Source of the DNA: Nephrocerus scutellatus
Lineage: Eukaryota > Arthropoda > Insecta > Diptera > Pipunculidae
Direction: 5' to 3'
DNA: 64,000 nucleotides
NCBI GenBank assembly: GCA_947095585.1
Contig: OX352763.1
Span: 18,711,462 to 18,775,461 of the forward strand
Shown: positions 22,426 through 33,499 of the stretch, in pieces
How positions within the stretch are numbered: position 1 is the first letter of the stretch
How the letters are laid out: the number at the start of each line of letters is the position of its first letter
The notes under the pieces: model-generated
The model's database searches: none
Seen by the model: the letters and a program-made list of their open reading frames with translations, nothing else
What the model was told of the DNA's origin: nothing
Made by a program: the position numbers and the translations under genes

Positions 22426-23029
22426 TTCTTTAATGAGGTATACCAACGAATCGATAATTGATTATCGAAGAACAAGAAAAATTTATATTTAAAATTTAAT
22501 CGATTATCGATAGTTGGAAAAAAAAATTCTTTAATGAGGTATACCAACGAATCGATAATTGATTATCGAAGTACAAGAAAAATTTATATTTAAAATTTAA
22601 TCGATTATCGATAGTTGGAAAAAAAAAAATTCTTTAATGAGGTATACCAACGAATCGATAATTGATTATCGAAGTACAAGAAAAATTTATATTTAAAATT
22701 TAATCGATTATCGATAGTTGAAAAAAAAAATTCTTTAATGAGGTATACCAACGAATCGATAATTGATTATCGAAGTACAAGAAAAATTTATATTTAAAAT
22801 TTAATCGATTATCGATAGTTGAAAAAAAAAATTCTTTAATGAGGTATACCAACGAATCGATAATTGATTATCGAAGTACAAGAAAAATTTATATTTAAAA
22901 TTTAATCGATTATCGATAGTTGGAAAAAAAATTCTTTAATGAGGTATACCAACGAATCGATAATTGATTATCGAAGTACAAGAAAATTTTATATTTAAAA
23001 TTTAATCGATTATCGATAGTTGGAAAAAT
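22426..23029. repeat. Tandem array of ~101-bp units rich in TATCGATA/CGATA (5' LTR)
   Basis: This is the counterpart of the 12.23-12.84 kb array, with the same unit order and number. In the 5' LTR it lies about 2.0-2.6 kb downstream of the LTR start in the sense direction, between the TATA-like box and the primer binding site. Confidence 0.92.
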
Positions 23030-24943
23030 CTTCTTTATAATTTAATTCGATCATTGGTCGTCGAGAAAAAAATTTATTAATTTATGCTCCAAATCAAGGG
23101 AAATTATAGATTTAACTTATCAGGAAATTTGGTGACCAAATAACCTATAGTCACCCGCTATGGCTTAGGCCAATTGTATCACGGAACAAGGAAGAGAATT
23201 ACACCCGGAAAAGGGCTTAAAAGCACAAACGAACAGAAATTAAATTTCCCACTTACTTGAGTTCCCAGGCGACGTCGGCAGCGCTGTCGATGACGATGAC
23301 TACCCTGTGTAGGGTGCTGGAAAAAGGGGTTATTAAAAAATCAAGATTTCAAGAGAAAAAAAAAAAACCCGCACACTCCTGAGGCAATATATATAACGAG
23401 GAATTGGCCGAACCAAAAGGGATGACTAGATTTATGATTCCACCTTTTCCCTTTTTTTTTTTTTTTTCGAGCATTTACAAAAATTACTTCTCAAAATTTC
23501 GAATTTATTTATTTTTTTTTTTAAATTAAGCTTAAAAGATTTTCACGTCTGAAGCACGTGGTCGTGGACTGGATGATATCCTTTTAAAGGGGTGAACGGA
23601 GAATTCTTCCTCGGGGTCATCGGTAAAAATAACTGTTGGAATATTGCAATTTACAAATTCTTCCATGCTGCGGCTTGTTAAGCCTGTCGGCCATTTTTAA
23701 AAAAAAATTTTCTTCAATGATGGTAATTGGAGTCACAACTTTAGGAAGTGAGTGCCATCGGGGTGTAATATTTTTGGTCTGGAACCACAATTCGAACAAA
23801 TTAGGCGGCGCCAAATTTCCGGCCAAGTTCTGGAACTGACGAAACACTGAACAAAAGTACGGCGAATGATAGGCTTGGTGGCTGTCGACACTAGAGCACG
23901 AGTACGCCATTACTATTTTACAGCGTACATATTTTCCGCTTGCTGCTGGGGCACAAACGCGCACAAAAAAACTGGGCTTCCAAGATGACGGAGCACCCAG
24001 CTAGCCTGTAGCGAGGTGTTTAGACACTTCGAGTTAAATATATATATATATAGTTTCGCCAGGAGGCGACCGAAATATGGGACGCCTCGTGCAATAATTG
24101 CGCGCCACGGTGTTCGATTTATTCGATCCAGGAAAACTCTCGAAGACCAGTTCTCTTCCGTTTTTTTTTTCCAGGTAGGGCACCGTAGGAAAACCCATTA
24201 AATTTAAATAATCCACTACCCGTTGGTTTCCGTCGTCCGACGCGCACCACTCTACAACAAAAAAATTTTGTTTTTTTCACAGCGAAACTGTACTACTAGG
24301 CAGCCGACAGAGAAAAAATATAAGTGGACAACTCCGATCCAATGACAAAACCAAACTGAAACTTTTTTTGATTCGCAATATTCTTCGTGCACCAACATAT
24401 TGTGAAAATTCGTAGGTACTCATATTTTTCCCATCTTTGTGTTCTCCCTTTCTGCAACTTGTATGCCGGCAGAGGACAAATGCCTGTGAGTACATATGTA
24501 CATACAGTTTTCGAGCGACATGCTACTGGTGGACAGCAATCGCGTGATCCTACGGCGTATTACCACTGTGGCTGATGCAGGCTAAGAGGGGGGGGTAACC
24601 AGAACATCCGATTTTGCGGTACTCATCGATGTCGTTGTCTTTTGAGTTAGCCTGAACGAAACACACTTGCTATATTGCTTTGGCGAAACCAAGCTGGTTT
24701 CGCTTTCGCTTTTGGCTTATGCGATCGTTGGTTTTTGTTGCTTTGCAAAAGCAATACAGCAAATGAGTTTCTTTACGGAAGGTTTGTGTGTGGGTTGCAG
24801 TGACGCCAGGGGAATAGCATGCCGAATGCATTGACAATGCATTGGTACCAATGGTGACGGTACCAGAATTGGGTGAATTGGGGTTTCTCTCGCGAGAATG
24901 CATTGTTCAGCCGACCCTTTCAAGTTAAAGCGAACTTTCCTAC

Positions 24944-24951
24944 ATTTTATA
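24944..24951 (-). promoter_or_regulatory. Candidate TATA box of the element promoter
   Basis: TATAAAAT on the minus strand, about 70 nt from the LTR outer end, following GATTATACACCC. If used, transcription would start near 24915 and almost the whole 3.39-kb LTR would be transcribed as R-U5. No initiator could be confirmed by eye. Confidence 0.4.
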
Positions 24952-25020
24952 GGGTGTATAATCACACCTCAGCCACCAGGCTACGCAGTATTTGCGAACT
25001 TGCCAAGCCCGACCATTACA

Positions 25021-25024
25021 ACGA
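25021..25024. repeat. Target-site duplication ACGA, right copy
   Basis: ACGA directly follows the LTR terminus CCATTACA and matches 11436-11439. Confidence 0.8.
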
Positions 25025-25239
25025 TTAAAAGATTTTCATCGTGATGCTTAGGTTTGTCATATAAAATTACTTTAAAAATGCACGGGAATTTATTTCCCAT
25101 ACATCAAGTGTCCCAACCCAAATGAAATACCCGTGGCTCAACTAGAGCTTACGGGTTTACCATTATACCTATCTTCGGACGTACTAACCAATTAATAGAT
25201 TCCTTCTTTAGCTGCACTATAGTTATGTGGAATGAATTG

Positions 25240-27480
25240 AAATTGGTTCTATGAATGACAACGGTGAAAGGTTTGCTGATCTATGTTCTGATCGCAACCT
25301 AATTATTGGAGGCACAATTTTTCCCCACAAAACATCCACAAAGCCACCTGGACCTCTCCCGATCACATTTTTTTTCTTTTTATATAATGTACACACGCTA
25401 AAGGGGTTTGCACCCTTATAATGCTTAGTACAGCGTGGGCGTTAGAAAAGATGAGATGTCTATGCACGCGTGTCTTAAACGACTGCAGATCATACAAAAG
25501 CGGAAACACAGAATCAGACAATTCATTCCACATAACTATCGTGCGGCTAAAGAAGGAAAATCTGAATTGGTACAACAACCAGATTGATCACATCGCTATA
25601 AGCCGCAAGTGGTGATCATCGTTGCTGGACGTTAGATCCCGAAGAGCAGCCAACGTCTACAGCGACCACCACCTTGTGGTTGGCAGTGTGCGATTGAAGC
25701 TGGCGGTCCACTCATCCACATGTAGTCAAACAACGATAAAGCCAGCTGTGGCAGCACTGAAAGACTTAGATGTTAAACTGCAGTATCTATCCAGCATACA
25801 ATAGTGTCTCTCTGAGATACAGCCCCAAATCCTAGAGTTTAAATGGGAAAAAACAGTAAATGCTTATAAGGAAGCAGTCTCAACCATTTTAGGTTATCCC
25901 GAAAAAACTATAAAAGAATGGATATCAGATAGCACATGAAACACCATTCGTGAGCGCCAATCCATCAAAGTAGAGTTAAACGCGTGCGAAGCGCATTAGC
26001 GCGGAAATATAGGGATCTGGACCGGCAAGTTGGCTGTTCAGCTGGGAACAACAGACAAACGAGCATGGCTAAGCGACATCGCAACATGAGATAGTAGACA
26101 ATACAGCACAGTCTACCAAATCGCTCGTAAGCTCGCCAACAAGAAACACCACATAAATTACCCTGTTAAGGCAATAGACGGCTTTTTGATCCTTATGGAG
26201 GAACAACAATTAACCCGCTAGACAGAACATTTTAAGAATGTTTTGAATTGTACTTCGCCAGGCACGTACATCATCCCACATATGCACCCTAAGAGGCTAC
26301 TTCAAATCAGCGTCGATACTCCTACGTTGGAGGAGATAAGGACAACAATTAGTTCACTGCAATTAGGTAAAGCAGCAGGCAATGCCAACATCTACGAAGA
26401 ACTCTTTCAAGCCGATGTCAAGTTAACTACGCGAACATTCCATGTGATATATCAAGATATCTGGGAATCTGAAAACATTCCATCGCCGTTAAAAGAGGAC
26501 TTAATAGTAAAACTCCCCAAGAAAGGTGATTTGAGCGGAACTACCGGCTAAACGTCATAAACAAAGTTATCTTCTCTATAATAGCTAGACGATTACGGAA
26601 TGCGTTAGAGCCAATTTTGAGAAATGAATAAGCAGGATTTCGCCCAAACCGTTCTTGTACTGATCAAATTAACACCCTGCGTATAATCAATCAACAGTCA
26701 GTTGAGTATCGCTGTGTATGGTTTTTGTATATTTTAAGCGCTCTTTTGATAGCGTTGGCCGAAACATGATGTGGCAGATTTTGGCTAGCCGGAAGAACTC
26801 ATTAACATCATTAAGGAGCTGTACCGCGACTCAACATACCGCGTCATTCATAACGATCATCTTGGATCACCTTTTCATATCTACTCGGGAGTCAAGCAAG
26901 GTTTCACCCTCTCACCATTGCTTTTCACAATTGTCATCGGCTGGGTGATGAAAATAATAACCCGTACTCCATCGGGTTTGCCATGGAATGTTTTTCACCG
27001 CCTAGAAGACCTGGACTATGTCGATGATATCTGTCTCCTATCACAATTGCTTAAGATTTAACGTTCTCTTAGTACTCTTGTATGGCTGCGAAACATGGAA
27101 AGTCACAGAGTCAATTGCGACGCGCCAAGTCTTCGCCAACAAGTGCTTAAGGAGGATACTGAGAATAAGATGGCGGGACATTATCACCAATCCAGACTTG
27201 TGGAGAGTAACGCAGCAGGATCAGCAGGAGACGATGAAAATTGAGGTGACCAGCGGACGATATTACGAAACTAGCGCTCGACTGGAATCCACAAGGAAGC
27301 CGCTGAGTTGGCCGTCCTAGCAAGACATGGAAAGCGAGAATAGAAGAGAAAGCAAGACCCCATGGGACAGAGTGGCGTCTCTAGAAACCTCAGGCTATAA
27401 ATTGAGTTCGTTGGCGGGCGTTTGTAGAAGCCATATGCTCACCCGCGGAGTAAAAGAACGAAAAAAAAAACAAAGAAGAG
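25240..27480 (+). mobile_element. RTE-clade non-LTR retrotransposon relic, endonuclease to C-terminus
   Basis: This is the longest RTE relic here. The endonuclease part reads NDNGERFADLC, LIIGGTIFPHKTS (about 25250-25340) and, after an insertion, NNQIDHIAISRKW, then SDHHLVVGSVRLKL (about 25658-25700). RT motifs follow: LQLGKAAGN (26360), EDLIVKLPKKGDLSG (26500), GFRPNRSCTDQI-like near 26640, FKRSFDSVGR (26730), GVKQGFTLSP-like (26890), and a YVDDI box near 27015. The C-terminus has LLYGCETWKVTES (27075), a WNPQGS-like stretch (27287) and a final FVEAICS-like end near 27430. Numerous stops and frame changes make it non-functional. Confidence 0.75.
25345..25578 (-). mobile_element. Jockey/CR1-type 3' end inserted in the RTE endonuclease
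   Basis: The minus strand reads FSFFSRTIVMWNELSDSVF then LQSFKTRVHRHL, the extreme C-terminus of jockey/CR1-type ORF2 (FFPRTxxLWNxLP). A short UTR with an A-rich end follows (AAAAAGAAAAAAAATG, reading leftward to about 25365). It splits the RTE endonuclease exactly between its SPDH-like and QIDH motifs, so a 5'-truncated copy inserted into the RTE. Confidence 0.65.
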
Positions 27481-27484
27481 CAAC

Positions 27485-29125
27485 CAATATGGCTTTGAGC
27501 ACAATATTCCAGCTTATGAGTGCTCGGGTGTGAAGTGTGAAGTCAACACCACCAACCACAACATTTTCTTTCCTTTTTATATACTAAATATTTCCAAGCC
27601 TACGAGTACAATATGCAAAGGCATTATACGTGTGCAAGCCCCTGAAGCGTGCGCTAATTATAAAAAGAAAGCATCCAGCTACTATTAAGTAAAAGACGTA
27701 TATGATTTTCTATATTTAGCTGAAAATAATCAGCTATATTCCAACTCAATTATTTTTGCTTAACAAACTGCGTCGTTCGTTCAATGAGAATTTTCTTCAA
27801 GACACAGTATTGTACTTAAATTTGCATAGTATTTTTCAAGCGCAAATATAATTAAAGCGCACTTGACGTGTGTTTACATAAAAAACTCCATCCACAAGCG
27901 AACTTGACAATCCCCTGGACAAAATTGTGCAGCCTGCTGCACCTATAAATAGAAAATGTACTTTGTCCTTATTTAAAGTGCCCAGCTTAAGTAACAGCTC
28001 AACATAACGCAAACAATTTAGCGGTTCTCTTGTGGTTTTTCAATCTTAAAATGTTTTTCCTTCGACTTCTGCAAGGCTATATGCTGCTGCTTTTACACGA
28101 CGCAGCGTAACACCCACCCTTCTCGAGCGAAAACATTTTAATTAGACACAAACCAGTTACCATCACCTTCTACTAAGCTAAACACATATTGCGAGTATTA
28201 CATCCACTGGCGCGCACGCAAACCTTCCTCCTTCGCAAACAAGCAAAAAAAAATCCTTGCATTACTTTGCTTTTAAAGTGACGACCACGACGAGGGATAA
28301 ATAGAACAAACGCAACACACAGCTACTAGCAGCTATTGTTTGTTCAGACATCCGCCGCCGCGGAAGTTTGTGTGCTGTGCAATTACTTCAGTCACACGCG
28401 TGGGAGCATTGTAACGAGCATGGCTGAGCCTCACCTTGAACTTTTTCCCAACACTTTGCCATGCATGCATGACAATGCCTGTGAGTTGATAGTCCTTGCT
28501 GTTGTGCGTTTTGTTCCGGCAACATTTCGAAGTTCGAATTCCAAACTGGCTCAGGAGTTCATTGGCTGAATCTGCTGCTTGTACCAGAAACAAAAATCGA
28601 GAAACTTCTTTCTCGTCGTGGGGAGCTTTTCTGTAAACTGCGATACATTTCTGCAACTTTCTGCAGAGAAACACAGAAATGGAGTGCTCACCATGCGCAT
28701 AAGAGAGGATGCAAAATATTTCTGCAGCACCGACATGGTTTTGTGGAAGATTGGTGTTTTGTGTCAATAATAATTCCGTTGGGGCAGGTTATTGATGTAT
28801 GTTATTAACTGTGGTATGGGTGGATGATATTATTGAACGAATAGAGAATTTTTGTTTCTGTTCCTTTCTAGATTTTGTTTAAAAGTACTAACGATAGTCC
28901 GGCGATGCTAGATAGTTTATTGGTACAAAATCTGAAATATTTCAAAAGTCAAAAATTTCATATAAATTCTCCAATAACCAAAAGTATGCTGTATTCCAAT
29001 ATAAATGCTGAAAAATAAAAACACATGCGAAGCCCTGCAACCAGCAACAACAACAAAATAACCCCAATCGTAAAGCAAGCATCACAGTGCACCACACACA
29101 CAGAACACAGTCATCGTAGTATGAC
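27485..29125. other. Intergenic sequence, no supported gene
   Basis: A TATAAATA word at 27944-27951 and a minus-strand open frame at 28333-28767 (144 codons, opening with TTG rather than ATG) are present. Neither has a recognisable domain, and no gene is claimed. Confidence 0.4.
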
Positions 29126-29129
29126 ATGA

Positions 29130-29345
29130 TCTGACGCCGCTATATGGGAAAAACTTTGTATGGGAGCCCCCCCGACCCCACGGCCCGATCACTCTCAAGT
29201 TTTAAAAGAAAGTATTGTCACCGGAAATACTCATGTGTGCAAAGTTTCAATAAAATCAGGCTTTAGGAAATTGGTTTAAAATTGATCACAAGATCTGACC
29301 AGTCTTCCAGCCAGCCAGCCACGGGCACGCATTTTTTACTGGACT
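29130..29345 (+). repeat. Dispersed repeat, copy 2
   Basis: Related to 950-1140: CTCTCAAGTTTTAAAAG, CACCGGAAATACTC, TTTCAATAAAATCAGGCTTT, then CCAGCCAGCCAGCCACGGGCACGC. No coding capacity. Confidence 0.4.
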
Positions 29346-29741
29346 TTTCCTGCTCTATACGTTAACTCCACCACAGCCGGTCACAAGTCCGTGTTGAGAA
29401 AGGAGGAGTGAAGGAGCAGAACCTCGGTAATCAACCTTGGGTCAGATGTACACGCCATGATGGGACCTTAGTCAGGGTTACGACATCGTGGTGCGGTCCA
29501 GCTGCATCCTAACTCTATATATGGGTAGGATGCGGAGCTTTACCAAGGAAGAAAATAAAAGGTCCACGGGTACTTAGTGTATGCTCATGATTGGGCAACG
29601 TCTTCGTAATTTAGCGATCCGTATGGGCTACTGGTACTTAGAGGTAAATATTGTCTTCGGATTTAGTGGCTCATTCTTACACTGTTTGACCGCTAGAGTG
29701 CCTGGAAAAGTAATATTCTAGGCAGCCTAGGATTGCATTCT

Positions 29742-29920
29742 TGAACATTTATATTTTTGCACACAAATGGAGGGGTCCTACAATTAAACGCCGGATCCGA
29801 ACGGCGAATTGAGAAGCTTTCCGTGACAAGTTTGTCACGGAACATTTGTCCGACATTCGCGAGAGGTGGGACACCGTGAAAAATACTTTTGTTGTTACTG
29901 GGTTTCGAACCACGAAACGT
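29742..29920 (-). mobile_element. tRNA-derived SINE copy C, missing its head
   Basis: The minus strand carries the B-box region (GTGGTTCGAAACCCAGTAAC), CAAAAGTATTTTTCACGGTG, TCCCACCTCTCGCGAATGTC, GTCACGGAAAGCTTCTCAAT and the CATTTGTGTGCAAAAATATA tail. The A-box end is lost where the sequence switches into a gypsy integrase relic at about 29921. A 7-nt TTGTCAC repeat near 29830 is local. Confidence 0.75.
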
Positions 29921-30172
29921 TTCAGTCACATCAATATTGACTTGGTCCAATCACTTTCTCACTCAAATGGGTTTAGCTACTGCCTTACAATCATCGATTG
30001 CTTTAGCCGCTGGCCAAATGCTATCCCGTTGGAGAATCAAACTACTGAAACTGTTACCAAAGCACTTGCCAGCGGCTCGGAATCAGAATCAGCCCCAAAT
30101 GATCACTATAGCAATGAAAACGTTAACTGGTTTCCACAATCGCCAATCTTAATATCTTCGAACCGCTTGTTA
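29921..30172 (+). mobile_element. Ty3/gypsy integrase fragment (relic)
   Basis: SHINIDLVQSLSHSNGFSYC, then LTIIDCFSRWPNAIPLENQT and TETVTKAL match the first half of a gypsy integrase catalytic core, where HVDLVGPLP...IIDRFTRWPEAIP is typical; the first Asp is kept. After about 30065 the frame breaks and the remainder of the core is lost. It differs from the integrase of the complete element (which has VDHLSKYNFLKPL at this place), so it derives from another family. Confidence 0.7.
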
Positions 30173-30174
30173 TA

Positions 30175-31595
30175 AGATTATAAGATATTTACTTTACGCA
30201 TAGAAAGCCTAATGAACGCTGGTTCATTAAATTGATGCAATTTTTATGACATGCAATTCATACAAGATCTACAAATACACTCCGCACCGATACACTTCTC
30301 ACAAACAATTATTTTTCATTACAAAATTTCGTCACAAGGCTTATAAACCAACTAGTTTGAGAAACCTGCACATGATTTCAGTTAAACCACTGCGAAGAGA
30401 GATCCAAATTTGGGTTTGATTGAATTTAGAACTTCCGAATAAAATTAACATCACCTTCACCTAATTTTTGTACAAAAGATGCCAATACGTACGAGTAGGT
30501 TGACTATTTAAAGGCCCAATCAAATTATTCGTATTATTCTTCTTCATGTAAAAAGTCCTTCAATCAGAGAGTGCCCTATGTCATCACTGTGATGAAAGGA
30601 CTGTATGCCATACAAACGAAATTGAAATCCCGTCAGTAATCTCAAGTATACAAACACACACATACAAGGAGATGTTGTTTGTTGGCTATGTACTATGTCT
30701 TCTAATCTCCATAATCCGCATTAAAAGCACAAATGCACACAATCCATAATAAAGGACTCAATTCGATATTCTCGAACGATACTCGTACATACAATCAACG
30801 ATGACGACGACGAGTAGTAATAGGAAGAACAAATAAATGTGACTTTGGGGCGAAGATAGCAAGCTGGCTGTGAATAACAGGAGGAGGCTTACAAAGCCAG
30901 AGTATTCATGGCATTTTTATGAACGTCAATTTTATTCACTTTTAGATAAATAGAGATAACATTTGATTAAGCCAAATTGAATTGCAACAGTTTAAACCAA
31001 TCTGTTGTCTTTGTGTTGTGGATCGAATGGAATTCGAAATTCCTTCTAAAGGATATGTAAGTAAATCGACTGATTTTGGAAACACTTAAGTAAGATTTTG
31101 GATAACTATCTGAAATGGAATTTATTTTTTAATTAAGTTTCGTTTCAATTGTATGAGGAATTTGTTAGGTCATTTTACTCTAAAGAGGGTTTGAAATGCA
31201 AAAGAATGTGGTATATCTAAGCTTTTTCTTTTCTTTGAAGATTTTATGGATATTATAAGCGTTTGTTTATTATACTTAATGCACATTTATATATAAACGT
31301 GGAACTTTGTATGTATGACCCTTCAACTGATCGCGTTCAAACTTTGCGTAGGGGTTTTAATCCATCATGAGCACTTAATAGGCATATTTTGAAAATGGTC
31401 AGAATCCTGAGTCAAGGGGTCAACATACAAATTGTTTTTACAAAACTCATATTTTTATGAATATTTTAGAATTATTGAATAGTAGCGTTCTGAAATTTTG
31501 CACACCTCTTTGGTATTTAAAGATAACAAGAGCCATATTTTTTTATTTCCTATTAGGAACATGGGAATACCAATTGATTCATTTTTTTGGATTCC
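30175..31595. other. Intergenic sequence, no gene seen
   Basis: AT-rich with short ORFs only. (GAC)n and (CAA) words occur near 30800. No domain was recognised. Confidence 0.45.
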
Positions 31596-31599
31596 TGTC

Positions 31600-32180
31600 T
31601 TACTGTCTTAAGCTACTTATGAAAGTGCTCTTCCCATCGCTCTATGATGCCTTTGAGATCGGCGATCAGATTACCCTCTTTGTCTTTGCAGTATGTGCAA
31701 CGCGCTGCTTTCTTTCGCCGGTGGACTGTTTTTTCATATCTTCTGAGCTCTTTATATTCATCTTCGCGTGCCCGCGTTCTATGAGATTGTTGCATTACTC
31801 GGTACGCAACATTCTTACGTTCAGTCGGTAGCTTACATTCATTGAACCAGTGGTACCGATCTCTACGACTACTTACTAAGATAATGTCAGCAGTACTAAT
31901 GACAGTATTCTTAAGACAGATTTCTCTTCTACGCCCGATACCACCTAAGCACCAGGACTTACTCTCCCTGCAATTTAGGATGAGTCCTATCTCTTGACCG
32001 TAGTTGTTTCTGGACTCTTCGTTGCGAAGGGTAGCCGTGTTGACTCAAATCTGATTCGCGGATGTAGTCTTTCGTGATTATGCGCTCGGAGCACCATAAC
32101 AAAAAGTAGATGGAACCTCGGTACATTCGTACTGTCATCAGGTTCGGGTTCTGGCAATCTGTTGTTCCAAACTTTCAAAA
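31600..32180 (-). mobile_element. RTE-clade relic, endonuclease end and linker
   Basis: Read leftward from 32180: RLPEPEPDDSTNVPRFH and LRAHNHERLHPRIRFEST match the end of the RTE endonuclease and the following region, with a near match to the plus-strand relic at 57590-57720. Then RYHWFNECKL, ERKNVAYRVMQQSHRTRA and EYKELRRYEKTVHRRKK give the linker, and NLIADLKGIIERWEEHFHK reaches the start of RT at 31613. The RT is gone and frames are interrupted. Confidence 0.7.
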
Positions 32181-32239
32181 AAATTTAGTTCCAATTCTAT
32201 TTCAATAAAATCTGGCTTTGAGAAGTAACTTATAAATAT

Positions 32240-33495
32240 ATATATAGAATCTGAAAAGGCCAGTAACACCAACTGCTCTTATAAATCAAATAGTGTTCCT
32301 AACTGTGCCTCACATGACATATTGATATTTAGGAGAATTGAAGGAGCGGTAAAGAGCGATAGCGCGTATAAATTGATTTTCGGTAAACTTTTCGTTGGAC
32401 TGTGGTGGCGCTTCACCTCTACGCTGAGCTAACAGCTCAATAAGGAGACATAATGGTACGATGTCTGTGACCACGAAAATAATAAAAAAAATAAAAAACG
32501 GTCCAACCAATCTACAAAGCTATTTTTCATGATTTAATTCCACATTAAATGTTCCTCGTTGCTTGTTTATGAAGGACAACAGAAAGAGCAGACGGAAAAT
32601 TGTTACCTTTGACAAGTTTTAAGTTAAATTTATGATAAAAAAGAATTTTGCATCAGATTTAAATGAACAGGGGGGTTGTATGGCACTATAATTAAATCTA
32701 AAAGCATCAAAACAAGCACAAAATTCTTGACGTCACCGCCTTCAGAGTGAGATATTTACCCTCAACACGGAAAATATCATAGATCTCTTTTTAATTACCC
32801 ATTAACCCTCGAGGGACGAAATTATCCCCCCGACATGGCTAGTGATTGACTGGAACCGGTTAAAATGATTTCTTCATTAAATTTACAGTGTAGGCACGGA
32901 GAAGACGTGGGAGCCACACACACACTCCTTAAGAGAGTGTGACGGTGAAAAAAAAAATGAATTTCACCTTAAGTCTGAGAGGGCGTGAGGTAACCTTTTT
33001 GTAAAGGAATACCAAATCGCCATTGGATCGTGGAGTCAGCCTTCTACAGATTGGTGTAAGTATATCGTGCTGTGGCGAGCAAATATAAACGCGATTTTAA
33101 TTCCATAGCTTATTCCATCTGCGGTTAAAACCATAAATTAACCGCTTCATTTGCCACAGCAGGGGAGAAATAGCAGCTATTTCGACCAGGTAAGATGACT
33201 TCAATGTTTTTAGCCAACCTAAAAATTCAATTAACGCATTTTTTTGGAGTAAATTATTTTTGCCAACGTCCTGAAAGGAAACAAAAATTAAATGTGATGT
33301 AAGGCCAAAGGGATGTTTGTTAATGAAGCATTAAGCCTTCATTTTAATGCGCCTTTTCATTTTAATTTCGTAGAATAATATACGTGCAAATGCTGTTGAC
33401 TTAGTAGTCAGAGTGTTTTTATAAAATATATTCTAAGTGAATATGAATAGCTGTCCACTCGCCAGCCGATGCTACTTTTAGTGGGTGTCTCTGAC
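32240..33495. other. Intergenic sequence, no gene seen
   Basis: No domain recognised on either strand. Short A-rich and (CA)n words only. Confidence 0.45.
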
Positions 33496-33499
33496 AAGA

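Larger units (their letters stand above)
11440..25020 (-). mobile_element. Complete Ty3/gypsy LTR retrotransposon, about 13.6 kb, long-LTR (Osvaldo/Ulysses/Woot-like)
   Basis: The element is read from right to left: 5' LTR (25020-21632), primer binding site, 1.7-kb leader, gag, pol, 3' LTR (14829-11440). The termini are TGTAATGG and CCATTACA, a perfect 8-bp inverted pair with the canonical TG...CA. The tetranucleotide ACGA sits directly outside both ends (11436-11439 and 25021-25024), a 4-bp target duplication typical of gypsy elements. I found only three differences between the LTRs: T/A near 13436/23628, one A in a run near 13510/23702, and T/C near 14534/24725. Both ORFs are intact, so the copy looks young and possibly competent. 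No env is present because only about 80 bp separate the pol stop from the 3' LTR. Placement near the Osvaldo/Ulysses/Woot group is inferred from LTR size and Pol motifs. It was inserted into otherwise unremarkable intergenic DNA. Confidence 0.93.
21632..25020 (-). repeat. 5' LTR of the gypsy element (3389 bp)
   Basis: This is the promoter-bearing LTR, at the upstream end in sense orientation. It differs from the 3' LTR by about two substitutions and one single-base indel by eye. It carries the same ~101-bp tandem array (about 22426-23029) and a TATA-like box near its outer end. Confidence 0.93.

Noticed and set aside
27944..27951. TATAAATA word that might be a core promoter
   Set aside because: No initiator or convincing ORF follows; the only ATG downstream opens a 19-codon peptide. 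Such words are expected by chance in AT-rich DNA.
28333..28767. 144-codon minus-strand frame
   Set aside because: It opens with TTG, has no ATG-supported start, and shows no recognisable domain.
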